Assembly (NCBI GenBank): GCA_029339505.1
Contig: JAQISU010000081.1
Location: forward strand, 15,909,001 to 15,973,000
DNA from: Unio delphinus
Taxonomy: Eukaryota > Mollusca > Bivalvia > Unionida > Unionidae
DNA length: 64,000 nucleotides
Reading direction: 5' to 3'
A program made the translations under genes and the position numbers. Below the pieces are notes generated by a model. The model was not told the DNA's origin. It saw only the letters and a program-made list of their open reading frames with translations, and searched no databases. Every line of letters begins with the position of its first letter. Positions within the stretch are counted from its first letter, which is position 1. Shown here in pieces: positions 13,741 to 26,953 of the stretch.

Positions 13741-16117
13741 AAGATTAACAAACAATTATCACACAATGCTTTTAGAGTACAAGTCAAATGATGCACATCT
13801 AACTCCCAACATTCACTTGGACTATTTAGTGTACAAATGGCATTTTTTTTGTAAGACTTGTTTTTGTATGGCATAGATCAAGAAAACAGGTCTTCATAAT
13901 CATGTCTAGAATGTTATTGCCAAGATGTACCAGTAGGTATTTTTTATGGTGTTGTTCCTCCCATACTCATCAAGATAAAGTTTATTCATTTACTTCATTT
14001 CTTCAAAATTTTGCTTGCACGTTCATAAAACTTAATTGATATGTTCATCATGAGGAGTAGTGGGTAGTTGTACTTACTGTTGGCAACAATGAAAAGTAGG
14101 TCACACTGACCTTCTGTTCAGACTCCAATTGATCTTTGCAATTAGCACTATATCTATGACACTGAGGCATGTAAGATGATAATACTTGGTATGTGCATTA
14201 ATTTAAAGGAATTATATTAACGTTGTGTAATAGCTCAGACTGTATATCAGATAAAAAAAAAGAAGAATTTGAATAATGGAAATAGTGATACAGAGTAGAC
14301 ATGACTAGGTTATGAATAGTTCACATGGTCTAATTGTTTTTTCCTGATTGTTGCATTTTAAACTGGAAATGATTCATTTTCTTTCATTGCCATCTTGTGA
14401 AGTCTTTTAGATTGTTGAGGCATTGGAATCCTTTTATGTAGCCCTTCATTACTTGCAGGGTCATGCAAAGTTATGCCAGCTGCATGAATCAAGTTTTAAG
14501 GACAAACCTCAAAATTATGCCAACTGCATGAATCTAGTTTTAAGGGGAACATTCAAAAGAATGTCATTTTAATGTCAAAACTCTTAGGTTTGGCAGTTGC
14601 ATGAATCCATATTTGCAGTTTTTACCTATACATTTGTAAAACTTACCTTTTAGGTTTATAGCTAGATTTGTGTTGATTTGCCATTAAACTTCCAATCATA
14701 TACTCCTACATCCATCCATACATTAGAAATCATTCACAGCAATGTTATGTGGCACAGTGTTATTATAACCTTTGAAAATATTTATTTTTCTGTTCCTTTA
14801 GAAATCAGGACATAGGGTAGGTCTTATATTTGGTGCTTGCAAACTGTTGGTAGTAAGTGTTATTTGAATTTGCCATTGTATTGCCAGTGTATTTTGTGTT
14901 GGCTGGCATCTTTCTGCTTTGACATTTAGGGCAGTTCTTCTGGTATTCAGTTAACTATCACTTTATTTTCACACTGGCTAGGAAGGCACAAGTTAACTCT
15001 GTGTGAATGGGGGTGATTCAGATTTCTATGATACCTGGGCATAAAAGAACCATGAACTTAAGAAATTGGTGGAGAGTATATCATGTCCTCTTATTTATTT
15101 GGAAATTGCAAAAGGAAGAGCTCAGTGGTTACTAGCCTAGTGCAGGTATGTGCAACCAACAGTCCATGGACCACATCTGGCCTGAAGCCTGGTATTATTT
15201 GCCATAAATAGTGGCTCATGGGTACATTTAAAAGTTGCTGTCTAGCATATGCCCTGTAGGAAGTTGCACATGTCTCGACTAGCATTTCTAATGTACAAAT
15301 TGAAATAAGCATGTGATATAGACACTGCAGACATCATTACATATAATGTTATAAGACATACATTGCAGACATCATTAGATGAAATGTCATAAGACACAGT
15401 ACTTAAGGCATCATTAGGCGTGAGGTATAAAGCTGCTGACAGAAGGTTTAATATACATACATTGCAGACATCTTTAGATGTAAGTTACAAGACTGTAGAA
15501 TGAAATGAGTAGACATAAGCTATGAGGCACAGACACTGCCAACATTAAACTCAAGGTAAACACAGTTACTATTGACAGAAACACAGGAACAAATATTCAG
15601 ATTAAGGTATGAGACACAGACACTGCCAACATTAAACTCAAGGTAAACACAGTTACTATTGACAGAAACACAGGAACAAATATTCAGATTAAGGTTTGAG
15701 ACACAGACACTGCCAACATTAAACTCAAGGTAAACACACTGTTACTGTTGACAGAAACACAGGAACAAATATTCAGATTAAGGTATGAGACACAGACACT
15801 GCAAGCCCTTGTAGAACATACGAGACTAAGCTACTAGATGAGACACATACTTAAGTCACTAATAGAACATACATGACAAAGGTATTACAGACTGAGACCC
15901 ATATACACAATGTGAGAGACATAGACATAGATACTACAGACATTAGACTGAAAGTATGTGACAAGGACCATGGACCGAAGTTATAAGGCACAGGGTCTGC
16001 AGACATGAGATTGAAGGTATGTGACAGACTTTAGACAGATACCAGTTGACAGAAGGTATGAGACAGACACTACACATAAAGAACATACGACAAAGCTATC
16101 GCAAATCAGGAGCAGTA
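13741..16117. other. Host AT-rich DNA with degenerate short repeats
   Basis: No exon that I can support. A gcatgaatc(a/t)agttttaagg unit recurs at about 14,482-14,600. Around 15,130-15,250 is a stretch (gtgcaaccaacagtccatgg, then accacatctggcc) resembling hAT-family MITE ends. From about 15,310 to 16,110 loosely repeated phrases of the type agacactgcagacatcatt fill the sequence, including the 87 bp array listed next. Confidence 0.5.
15524..15800 (+). repeat. Three tandem 87-89 bp repeats
   Basis: The unit starting with cacagacactgccaacatta recurs at intervals of 87, 87 and 89 bp with few changes; a fourth start is truncated. It is a simple minisatellite without a coding role. Confidence 0.85.
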
Positions 16118-18109
16118 CCATATTTACCGTATATGTTGGGACATGATAAAATAATTATTTTGTTTTCCTGACTCAGAACTTATGGTGAAACATATGTCCC
16201 AATACTTTAAAAACAAAAGATATTAGTATTGCATTTGTGCTCACACACACACACCCTTGCACATTGCAATAAAACCTTGTGCTGTTATCATTTATTCCAT
16301 TTCAACATGAGCATTAAAAAGTAAAATATGTCCACAAAATCCGTATATTAGTGTAAGCTTCCATACTGTAGCATGTATCACTTATGTCCTATAACACATG
16401 CCACATTGTTCATTGACATAAACATTGAGAAACAGGTTGTGTGTGGTTGTGCTCAAAGGTTTGAACATGTTATCATACTGAAAACTATATCCAACAAAAT
16501 CAATAAGAGGGAAATAATCAACTAATATCTTGAAGATGCCATTTACGAGTGACACGATGTTAGGTGTGTAATACTCAAGATTAAATTATATCCAGGTCTA
16601 CTGTATGACAGTATCTAGCAAATAAAAATCATCATTTGAAAACATATTCACTTGAGTGTCAGTGACAATCTTTTCACCAGCTCACATTACTAGTATCCTT
16701 ACTATTTACCTTCTAGACATCTATGCTCCTTTGTATTATTTGTAACTACAGATGCCATGCACTCTGGTGGTGAATAAACACAACTGACAGCGAGCAGTTA
16801 ACTTCTTTGAACCTATTGACATGACATTAAAGACAAAAGTTTTTTTTATTACAATGCAAACTTGTCTCGGAAGCTGACTTTGGTTATCTTTTATTGTAAA
16901 GGATATCATAACAAAGGTTATTTTATTGCAAAGCAAACCAACATTGGGAGTCGACTATGGACTCTTTGAAGTGAGCCAAATTATTTTTGAATATACAAAG
17001 ATGGCCAAGATATTGAAGCAAACTTTGATTCATTTTCAGTGTTATTGACAGGAATTTTAAAAATAAATTGAAACAATGGAACAGTTTATAAAGTAACACA
17101 ATATAAGGCTTTGTGCACAGATGTTGATGACCCATCGTCTACCAGAATATTTATAGAAAATATAATCTTGTGACAAATTCGTGAAGGCCAGAAGAAAAGC
17201 AATGATTTTGTAAATGAGAGGGATATAATCAACAGACATATTGAAGACAACTGCCATCACACATGACATGTTGTTAGGTGCAAAATAGTCAAGATTAAAT
17301 TGTATACTTTATTGCAAAGCAAACAGCAAGTTGACCTCAAAAGCCAACTTTGGATTCTTTCAAGTGTACCGAGTTTTTATCTTTTATTTTTAAATATACA
17401 AAGACAGCCAAGATATATGGAAGCTAACTTTGGTTCCTTTTCACCAATATTCACAGAAATTTTGAAAATAAATTGAAACAATGGAACTTTTTTTTAAAGT
17501 GACACGATATATGCTTCATGTGCAAACAACGATGACCCAGCATTGCACAGAAGATTTTAGAAAATAAAATCATGTGAAGAATTTTTGAAAACCAGAAGAA
17601 AAACAGACCATTTCACCGACAATATGATCATTAACATGGCTTAAACTCTAGTGTACTATGATCACATTCCAGGTTGAATTGACGATAAGATGGGGGCCAA
17701 AAATGTGAGAAGTTTAGCAAGACTAGTGCAAATTTGAAAAAAATTCTGACTTTTGTCCATGCAGTGTCTGCTTCAGGTGATGTGTTGCCTCTAACAATTT
17801 TTCACGGTATGAGAAATCTAAAAATGTATTCATATAGCAAAAGAATAGATCATACATGTGCAGGAGAAGGGTTGTATTGATGAGATGCTGCTGCAGTGGA
17901 TTAAGGAGTTTTGTCTCAAGTACACAGTTTTATATATTTTAAAATTAAATTTCATTTGGAGTGCATTTTCCATCATAAAATTTTGGAATGAATTAAAAGG
18001 TGTCCCACAACTTATGACTCGAAGGAACAATGTGTCCCAGAACATATAGTGCTAAAAAAAATACTTTAAAAATTAACTTAAGGTGTCCCAACAAATATAG
18101 TAAATATGG
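16118..18109 (+). mobile_element. Decayed pogo/Tigger-like DNA transposon (about 2.0 kb)
   Basis: Terminal inverted repeats of about 26 bp (23 matches; outer bases CCATATTTAC, inner TGTTGGGACA) lie at 16,118-16,143 and 18,084-18,109, each flanked by TA, the target duplication of the Tc1/mariner group. Near the right end broken frames read SASGDVLPLTIFHGMR (about 17,766) and, one frame over, EKGCIDEMLLQWIKE (about 17,861). This matches the DDE_1 transposase order of pogo/Tigger/CENP-B-like elements. The plus-strand coding is broken by frameshifts and stops, so the copy is dead. The middle carries a roughly 400 bp tandem duplication. Confidence 0.75.
16490..17640 (+). repeat. Roughly 400 bp tandem duplication inside the pogo-like element
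   Basis: Phrases such as ttattgcaaagcaaac, aaattgaaacaatggaac and gatgacccag/catcg recur at about 16,922/17,309, 17,066/17,471 and 17,127/17,532. A third, more diverged unit lies at about 16,490-16,900. The copies differ by small indels, so the duplication is not recent. Confidence 0.65.
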
Positions 18110-18314
18110 TACATGTAGGTATATGACAGACTCTTCAGACAGATGAGCAGAAGGAATGTATAATACAAGGTAGAGAAAGACTTAACATTTAAAACACACT
18201 GTTTATAGACCAGTGGACGATACATTTTTGATTCTTTAAAAAATACTTGTTTTACTTAAGTGTTCTTGAATTGTACAGATATTAAATTTGAATAAAATTT
18301 GTCAGTCCTTTTAG

Positions 18315-18434
18315 ACAGAATTTCAGAGATTAACTGGATATGTTACCTCCCACCCACCCCAGCAGAAAAAATATATAATTATATGCTGGCCAGGGATAAA
18401 ATTGTGGATAACTTTCATGCATTACACAACACTG
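18315..18434 (+). CDS. Possible host exon (low confidence)
   Basis: A 120 bp open stretch between an AG acceptor (ttttag, or a second AG at 18,325-18,326) and a good donor, ACTG|GTAGGT. It starts and ends in phase 1. It would encode EINWICYLPPTPAEKIYNY and then MLARDKIVDNFHALHNT, which looks protein-like and is not transposon-derived as far as I can tell. Its phase does not fit a direct join to the next exon at 22,226. Intermediate exons would be needed, or it belongs to another transcript. Confidence 0.3.
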
Positions 18435-19938
18435 GTAGGTACAAATTAAAAAATTTTCTCTTTTTGATCATTATATTATAATTAGATTTTTTTTAAAAAT
18501 ATTTGGTGATGTCCTGGAAAGAAAGAAAAATAAAGCTGTATGAACCATGTGTTCAATGGGGTTTGGAGGTTTGAACAAGTTATTAATATCCGAGCTATTA
18601 CATTGGCCTTAAGAATCAATTTAGTGTAGGTCAGAGTGGCAAAGTGCACAAAGAATTTTACAGAGATTGCATGAACACACTAAATGATTTTCGTCTTTGT
18701 TTATGTTTAACTTCACATTTAATGACTTTGTTTTGTCTATATGTACATCACCTGAGTGAGGTGTAGGGTTCGCAGTCCAATAATATGCACAGAAGACTTA
18801 GATTGCTATGCTACTTATGGTATAATAGTTGTATACATGTAAGACCTAGTGTGCTAAGTAAGGCTAGTGATATTTTAATCATTTAATTTCAAATGTTACA
18901 TGATGTTTAGCATGTCGGATTTGTCCAAAAAAATTTAAAAGCATGTAATTGCTTCATACTTGTGGTGATTAATGAGGAAGTAGTTTTGGCATGTTTAGGA
19001 CCCTGTAAAACAAAATAAATACACATTAAACCTGCGTATGTGGACTGTTATCTGTTTTCTCTTATTACAAGATACAGTTAAGACAGAATAATAATAATAA
19101 TATTAATAATAATGATAATCAACAATTTTTAGCATATCTGACATAAAGCCTTGTGAATTTATGGTACAGTTCTTCATCCATCATGAATTCTTTTTGTGTG
19201 TGCCATCCATTCACAGTTATTTATAATTTCACAAAAACCACTTCACCAGTTTGCACAGGATTTTACAGGGGCATTATGGCATCAGGGTCTTTTTCATTTG
19301 TTCGTATGGTGCTGATCAGATAATTCAATGTGGCCACCATTATTAAAATAGAAAACCTTAAATCAAAAACTACTCAACAAATTTTTATAAATGGTAGAAG
19401 ACGTCATGGCATTGTCATCAATATCTTTCAGTTTTAAATTGTTTAATTAATGCCAACCCATCAGTAATATAGCTACATTGAAAAAACATAGCCAAAAGAT
19501 TAAATGACATTTTTCAGAAGGCACGAAACAGAATTTGACCAAATTTATATAGAATGCATTCTGACATGAGGGCTATCATTTTGTTTACAAAATCATGTAC
19601 ATTTGCCATAAGATATGGCTATAACTTTTTGAAGAAACAAAAAATATAACATTTAAACAAAAAATCTTTAAGTAGCTTTTTTATGTTTCCATTACTAGAA
19701 ATATAAACACATTTAAACTGCTTTATTTCAACCAGCACTTGAAATAATTGTAAAATTAATGTTATTGAAAGCAAAGCATCCAGGCATAAAGAAATTTCAA
19801 TTTGTTCAAGAAATGTTGATCTGCCATCAAATATGGTTATCTTTACAAAATATAGAAAACAGTTGAGCTCAGATGGCTGCGCAATAGACAATTTTTAGAT
19901 CGAGCATATTGGTACAAAAGGCCTTTCAGTATTGGACA

Positions 19939-19973
<35 letters not shown>

Positions 19974-22225
19974 GGCATCAAATATGGATGAAGATACAAA
20001 ACCTTGGAACAGTTTTTTCATTATGTGCATTAAACACCATTGGAAGAAATTCTTTTAGAAAATATCCATCTGACCCAGATTTATTTTCTTCTGAAACTGC
20101 TTTTACAATTTGCTATAAAGCATGTTCCAACTATGTCAGTTATCTCAGATGGTAAGATAAGTGATCTGGGATCATCTTGTGCCTCTTGTTTGAGGGTGAT
20201 TCAATTAGTCAAAGACTATTCTTTATATAAAATAAAGTGTGCATACATGTTGCTTGGCTCTCGATCAACATTAAGAGGTTAGTGTTAGGACTGGTCAGCC
20301 TCGTGTCAGGATAATGTGACTGGGTGGGACATGATGCTACATGTCTGTGGCATGATGCCCCAGTGCTAGACATCAGTACAAACTGCCTCATTGCAGACAA
20401 TGTAGCCATATCACTGAAAAATTGTTAAAGCAAAGCTAAAATTCTAATCACAAACACACACACACACACTACTTCTAGAAAATGGTACCATTCTGACAGC
20501 CAGTATGGCTTCCTTGGTAGCCATTTTAAAAATCTTGACTAAAACACTTTTTATTATATGTGGTTGTTTCTAAATGAAAATTATTCCAATCCAACTTCAT
20601 GACAATCTTTTTTATCCCTACTTGTTGTGGATTGATGGTCATATTGACATGGAGTTTTCACCAATCAACTGATTATGAGTTTTGAATTTTGGTTCTGAAT
20701 GAAAATGGCACTGACCTGTCTTACAGTATTATCTGACACAACATCTTTTTTCTGAATATTTAATTACTACTGTTTCTAAATAGAAAGTAAGATCAGCATT
20801 GAGGTTGGTCACCAGATGACTGTTTAAGATGTCTATTTGGTCCTAAATGAACATGATGCCAATCCAACATTCACCATGGCCAGCTTGAAAATCTTGCCAT
20901 TGCTACTCATCCTAAATAGATGGTCATATCAATATGGAGTTTTACCAAGAGTTTTTTAATGTTTAGTTGCACCTAAATTGAAATTGTGCTGACCTTACAT
21001 CAAATATGGTCACCACAATGACCATCTTTAAAATATTTTTAGTACTGTTCATCCAAAATGGATGGCAATATCAACATGACGTTTTCACCAAGGCTTCCTA
21101 TGGTGTCTAGTTAGTCCTAAATGTAAATGCTGCTGATCCCACTTCCAATATGGCCACCAGCTAGTTCTATCATTCAGCAGTTAAAGAGAACAAATAGTGA
21201 AATCTAGCATTTGTGAAAATTCCCTCTGGTCAGTAGAGCACGAGCTCCTTTGATGGACTGTTAATATAAAACATTATATTTATTTAAGTTGTGATGAAGA
21301 AATTACAAGCATAAATAAATACTTTGTCATTAAAAACTCATCATAAGACATTGAAAACAAAAATCTTTAAAAATGATTTCTGATGACTGGTACGTTTGGC
21401 AAGGTTAGCATTTGCTTGATAGCATAATGTTGTGTTAGATCAATATATACTACCCATATGTATTGATAATAAACTATATTTATTCTACCAGTAATATTAT
21501 AGCAATTATCCCAGTAACTAAATGGTAGATTTATTCCAATCTATAGTTCATTTTGCTTGAATTATAGTTCAAGTTTAAGTATATTGAGTAAAGCTTTGAT
21601 CCTATAAAGACTAATTTCATAGTTTCTAATTTTTTTGACTAACATAGTACGCCTTTCTGTACAGATTTAATAGTTATCTTAACAGTCAATTTCCTGGAAA
21701 AACTCAGTGTCTCACGATGTGTCTGGATTTTTTATGTTTGCAGTGCATACATTATTTCATTAGTTTTCATGCCTAATAATTTAGTTACAAACTATGAATT
21801 TAAAGACTCAGCAGACATGATTCTTTTGAGTAAGTAAAAGAACCCTTCCCCAGTTGAAAGTAAAATACTATCTCATTAAACAGCTTTAGCTGTAGAATTT
21901 ATATTTGAATAAATAATGTGACATTCTTGGTATACAGTAGCTGCTTGATATTGTGACATTTTTGGTTTTGCAATGGTTGCTTGATATTGCAACTATATTG
22001 GTATACAACGGTTGCTTGATATAGCGACAATTTTAGTATACATTGATAACTTAATATTGAGACAGTATTGATATACAATGAGAACATGATATTGTGACAG
22101 TATTGGCATACAATGACTGTTTGCATGAAACAAAACTAATGCATACAGTAATAGTCAACATTTATTGAACCTTGAGTCCTATCTACGGTACTACAATACC
22201 TATACATGTGTGTGTATATCTGCAG
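18435..22225. other. Host non-coding DNA with diverged interspersed repeats
   Basis: No exon is supported. Contents include an ATA-rich run (about 19,087-19,130), a (GAT)n run giving a poly-Met frame at about 19,940-19,970, a truncated SINE at about 20,249-20,470, and a CA run at 20,455-20,468. Blocks at 19,300-19,950 and 20,490-21,170 repeat phrases such as ccaatatggccaccatt and acattctgacataa in a loose 150-200 bp rhythm. Confidence 0.5.
20249..20470 (+). mobile_element. 5'-truncated tRNA-derived SINE, same family as 39,931
   Basis: From tgcttggctctc onward the sequence follows the body of the SINE at 39,931-40,250 (gaggttagtgttaggactgg, then ggataatgtgactgggt, acatgatgctacatgtctgt and gttaaagc). 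The tRNA-like head is missing. It ends in a CA-rich tail. Confidence 0.8.
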
Positions 22226-22345
22226 GCTTCCTCAGCAATGTCATCCAATCTAAGGGAGAAGGTGGAGGCCATATCAAAATGGCAGGATGCTACCGGTGAC
22301 ACCTTGAGGGAACTGGGACGCAGTGTGCAGACCATGCCACAAGAG
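22226..22345 (+). CDS. Host coiled-coil gene, exon a
   Basis: A 120 bp exon in phase 0-0, bounded by acceptor ctgcag|GCTTCC and donor CAAGAG|GTAATG. It encodes 40 residues including LREKVEAISKW and DTLRELGRSVQT, amphipathic helix. It is the first firmly supported exon of a plus-strand gene that continues with phase-compatible exons at 24,271, 26,954, 32,104 and beyond. The true first exon is not identified. I do not recognise the protein; it is predicted to be largely coiled coil. Confidence 0.7.
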
Positions 22346-24270
22346 GTAATGATAATACCATGGTCAGTATTGTAGTTTATAAGGAAAATTTTTCATGTAG
22401 ATGAACAGAGTGAGACTTCGCTGATATGGCGACAATTTTTATGACCATGGATCCCCATCTTTTGGAGACTTTGCTTTATATACTCTTTTCTTTAAGTCTG
22501 ATAAACCCATTAAAATGCTAATAAAGTTAAATAAATTTGAATGAAACATTTCAATCAAATGTGACCAAATTTGACAGAAACCATCCTTGGATAAAGGGTA
22601 TTTAAATTGTAAAGTTGATATCAATCTGCCATCAAACAGAGCCACCATTGCTAATAACACCTTTTTCTCAGAATCTTTCACACAGTTGTTTAAAAAAATT
22701 TAATAATTGCATTCTGGCATAAAGGGGTTTTATATTTGTACTTGTGTTTTTAGGATTTTAAATGTTTTACCAATAACTTTTAGATACCATTTAGCAAATT
22801 TAACATCTTTATAACTTGTTTAATTTAGTATTTTATGTTTTTGGATGGTATTTACTTTCAATCGTTTTATATCAGTTGTGCATACAGTAGAACTTTGATT
22901 ATCCATCACTCTTTGTTAACCGTACATATGTAGATAATATTATAATTTTTTCATGACCCAGTCTATTGTATAATATTTTTAATTTACATATTCTAATATC
23001 CATCTATTGGCTATTACCTGCCATGGTCTTGGTCCCGCACCCTGATGGATAATCAAAGTTCTGTTGTAAATGTGTAATATGGGAGTTTTGCTTTTAATTG
23101 GTACACTAAAGCCTTTATTGTCTAACATACCGTTAAGTCCAGTAACTATACTGCTCAGATTCCTATAAAGATGCTGAATTACCATCGATTATTGCAACCA
23201 TTACTAAAACTTGATAAATTTAATAGAAGTCATTCTGACATGAAAGGCCTTAAAGTTTATATAAATGATGCCGTATATAGCTGGCATTTCTAAATAGGTA
23301 TATTTAAAAAAGTTAAAATGATTAATTTAAAATTGCTGTCACAAAAGTAAAATCCTGGCATACAAATGATGCTGATCTGCCATCAAATGTGTTTGTAGTT
23401 ACTAAAGAATTGCAAAACATAAAACAGCTTTTCAAAATCCACAAAATAAATTTGTCTTTATGTGACATAAAGCATTCTGGCATAAAGAGTTTTTATTTAT
23501 CCACCATCAAATCTGACTGCCATGACTGATAATGACAAATCTTGAACCAACTTCTCAAAATCTATGAACAGAATTTGACTAAATTTGAAAATTAAAAGCA
23601 TTCTGGGATACAGGGCTTTCAGTTTTTTACAAATGCCAATCGTTTAAAATGTAAAATTTTAATGTTTCCATTGCTTAAACTATCTTTTAAACAATTTTTC
23701 AAACACCACTAAACATAATTTGAGTAATTTTTTTCAAAAAGCACCCTGGCTTAAATGGCTTTCAAATTATTACAGATTGTAACTGTCAATCAAATATAGC
23801 TGACATTACTTGAAAAAAGACAACAACTTTTAATAACTTTTCAAAAACAACTACATGTAAACAGAACTTATTTAAAATTAATGCAATGCAGTCTGCCTTC
23901 CAATATAGCTATGTTATTGAAAATAGAATAACATTTAAAAAAAAATTTCTTTATGAAATTGTTCTACCATGACGTTCAGAGTGCCATTAAAAACCATCCA
24001 ACCAAACATTCATAACACATTTCTGCAGAAAGTATGGTGCAGACCTTTTTTATTTTATGATTAACTGCTTGAACACTTGGCTGTTAGGCAGATGTCAGCC
24101 AGTTGATTGATTTCAGGCTCACTTATGCCGTTTGTTGTAAATATGACATTGTAGCTTTCTTTAGCAGTGCAAAATATTACATGCATGGTGTTGATATCAT
24201 ATTATTTAATTCCATTTATAAATAGCCTTGACCCTAATTTTAACTTAGATCTTCTCCATATTTGTTGTAG
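22346..24270 (+). other. Intron with degenerate repeat units
   Basis: Intron between exons a and b. Stretches at about 22,430-22,740 and 23,190-23,990 repeat phrases such as ctgatctgccatcaaat, aatttgac(c/t)aaatttga and agcattctggcataaa with a spacing of roughly 120-190 bp. These are old, diverged copies of one repeat that also appears at 19,300-19,950 and 48,130-48,420. Confidence 0.55.
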
Positions 24271-24347
24271 ATTTACAGTCTTGAAGAGAAATACAAGCTT
24301 CTTAAAGCAGAGATGGACTCCAGGGTCAGCCATGAGTCAGATGCTAG
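24271..24347 (+). CDS. Host coiled-coil gene, exon b
   Basis: A 77 bp exon with acceptor tttgttgtag|ATTTAC and donor GCTAG|GTAAGT (a strong donor). It starts in phase 0 and ends in phase 2. It encodes IYSLEEKYKLLKAEMDSRVS and continues to SDA plus a split Arg codon completed by the next exon. The heptad pattern continues that of exon a. Confidence 0.78.
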
Positions 24348-24855
24348 GTAAGTAGCAAAAAACTGCTACTGTAGAAGCCTCTTGGCATAAATCTGATTGG
24401 CTGAAATTGTTTGAATTGCGTCTTAGGTCCCAGCAAGAAATGAACTACTTGTGTCCGACATCAAACTAAATGAATGATCTTTGAACAGTTATTACTGTTA
24501 GGTTACTGGTAACAGAATAAATATACATGTCATATATTTTCATTTATCACAGACTAATTGGATACAGCACAAATTAACCTTTCAGTAATTATAGTTGCTA
24601 GGATATGACAACCACATTCACTGTTGAAATGCCAAAGTATATATCTGCGTCTTCTATACAGTGAACTTCAGAAAAACATCAGGTAGTGGTCACATTGTCA
24701 TCTCTCTGGTTTTGTTCTTTTTTTCATTTTGTGAATGATTATGGTAAATAGTAATTTTTCTGTTATATAAGCTTTTGTTTGCATCATTTATATATTGTCA
24801 TACATTGTTTCATGGGTTGACAAAGGGATACAAAGGGTATCATTGGGATTTCTGC

Positions 24856-25435
24856 AGATATTAAAGGTTAGGGCCATGCTGTTTGAAGGATATTAAAGGT
24901 TAGGGTGATGCTGTTTGAAGGATATTCAAGGTTAAGGTCATGCTGTTTCAAGGATAATAAAGGTTAGGGCCAGGCTGTTTCAAGGATATTAAAGGTTAGG
25001 GTCATGTAGTTTGAAAGATATTAAAGGTTAAGGTCATGCTGTTTGAAGGATATTAAGGGTTAGGGTCATGCTGTATGAAGGATATTAAAGGTTAGGGTTA
25101 TGCTGTTTGAAGGATATTAAAGGTTAAGGTCATGCTGTTTGAAGGATATTAAATATTAAGGTCATGCTGTTTTGAGGATATTAAAGGTTAAGGTATGCTG
25201 TTTGAAGGATATTAAAGATCAAGGTCATGCTGTTTGAAGGATATTAAAGGTTAAGGTCATGGTGTTTGAAGGATATTAAGGTTAAGGTATGCTGTTTCAA
25301 GGATATTAAAGGTTATGGTCGTGCAGTTTGAAGAATATTAAAGGTTAGGGTCATGCTGTATGAAGGTTAGAGTGTTGCTATTTGAAGGATATTAAAAGGT
25401 TAGGTTCATACTGTTTGAAGGAAATCAAAAGCTTA
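24856..25435 (+). repeat. 32-33 bp minisatellite with telomere-like GTTAGGG core
   Basis: About 18 imperfect copies of ggatattaaaggttagggtc plus atgctgtttgaa. Most changes are single bases or short indels, and about half of the copies keep GTTAGGG while the others have GTTAAGG. It lies within the intron between exons b and c. Confidence 0.9.
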
Positions 25436-25784
25436 AGTTTTATGTAGGTACTTACGATTGTTTCATTTAAATATACAGTGTGGACAGAATTTTAACAAGA
25501 TATTCTTTCATAATTTAGTCCAAGCGTTTGCATGAAAATGATACAGAACTCTAATAGCATCTTTGGAATCATTAAGTGTTATGTCTTGGTATCAGTAACT
25601 AAAAATGTTGGGTCCTTATAATATTATGGAATTTAACTGAATTGTTACTGGTGAGACTTTCATTACTTAAGTCTAATAGATGAAGTGATCCAATATTTTA
25701 AGGAAATGTTCATTTGTTCATGAAAAATGTAGCAGTTTCTGTGTCTTGCATGGGTATTTCCAATGTTATAGGTCAGAAAAAGAA

Positions 25785-26164
25785 TAGGGCCTAACCGAGT
25801 AGATAATTTTCGCCAAGTACCGAATCCGAGTATTTGGATGTACTATTTGCTGGATCTGGGCATGAACCAAGTAGTAGGTACAACTCCGTAGAGTACCGTT
25901 TATTTTATTATCGTATGTGAAGCATAAACTTTTCGGGTACCATATACCGTATATATCGCCTATAAGATGAAAGTTTTTATTATTAACTAAAATTATTATG
26001 TATTAAGAAACTTTTTTTTAAAAAAAGTTTGATATTTATTGAATTATTTTACTTGTAACCATTTGTGCACGTATTATTTGCAGAGGTGAATACTTCTGAA
26101 TAGTACCAAAAAACCTGATATTCGGCCGAAGCGAATGTCCGAGGCGATTTCCGGTTAGGCCCTA
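25785..26164. mobile_element. hAT-like MITE with 13 bp perfect terminal inverted repeats
   Basis: The element starts tagggcctaaccg and ends with its exact complement, cggttaggcccta. Flanking octamers are aaaaagaa and aaaaaaaa (7 of 8), compatible with a hAT 8 bp target duplication. The interior has no coding and contains further CG-rich inverted pieces (ccgaatccgag; cggccgaag). Family assignment is by terminus type and target size. Confidence 0.65.
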
Positions 26165-26682
26165 AAAAAAAATGAGTTATTATCAAAGCCATATTGATAC
26201 ATGTTTTGATTGAGGACAATGTGACCATTTGCAATTTTCATTGAGCTTTGTGGTTGATTAAACTGACTTATATACAGTTCCATTCTTGTTTTAAAACATA
26301 AGTTGTTTTAACCTATGTAAGATAGAATTGTTATTCAGGACACACTTTAACACAAAATTAATATTTAACATTATCTTGCTTATGATACTTCAGATAATAT
26401 CAGTATTTTATGTCACACACACAGCTACTGGAAAGGATTTACAATCATTGATTGCTTTAAAGAGTTACCACATAACAACCTTATTAATCTTTAATAAAAA
26501 AATTGGTAAGGAATTCCTCAAAGTTAAGGAAATCCATGAATTTTCCTTTTAAAATAAGGCAAGATTCCTGTAAGGAAAATTTTTAAATTTTATTATATTT
26601 TTGAACCTGCTGAGTGTTCCTTTTTTTAGAATCAAATTTTTTGTCACTAATCAAGCAATAAAAATGATATTCAGAAGTATGT

Positions 26683-26748
26683 ATGTATGTGTGTGTATGT
26701 ATGTATGTATGTATGTATGTATGTATGTATGTATGTATGTATGTATGT
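26683..26748 (+). repeat. (GTAT)n microsatellite
   Basis: A run of GTAT with one GTGT interruption. It creates a spurious minus-strand frame rich in Thr, Tyr, Ile and His. Confidence 0.97.
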
Positions 26749-26953
26749 CTTGCACTTCAGCACAATAGTGGCTACATCATGCCAACTAATGGTAAAGTCT
26801 GAGAAATGTAAAATTGAAGAATTGCACAAAAAACTTGACCAAAAGAACCTTCCCAAAATTTAAGCATCAAGTGAAACAATATAAAGTATAAAAGTTAAAC
26901 ATGATATTGTATCAGAATATGGTTCAGAAAATCCATCTCATTTTTATTGTCAG

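Noticed and set aside
15091..15312. 73-codon minus-strand frame and a possible exon ending CTAGTGCAG|GTATGT
   Set aside because: The sequence around it resembles a hAT MITE end, and no phase-compatible partner exon was found.
19940..20155. Frame beginning with ten Met
   Set aside because: Product of a GAT trinucleotide run followed by non-coding sequence and a SINE.
24856..25435. Interstitial telomere
   Set aside because: The TTAGGG motif appears once per 32-33 bp unit rather than as a hexamer array.
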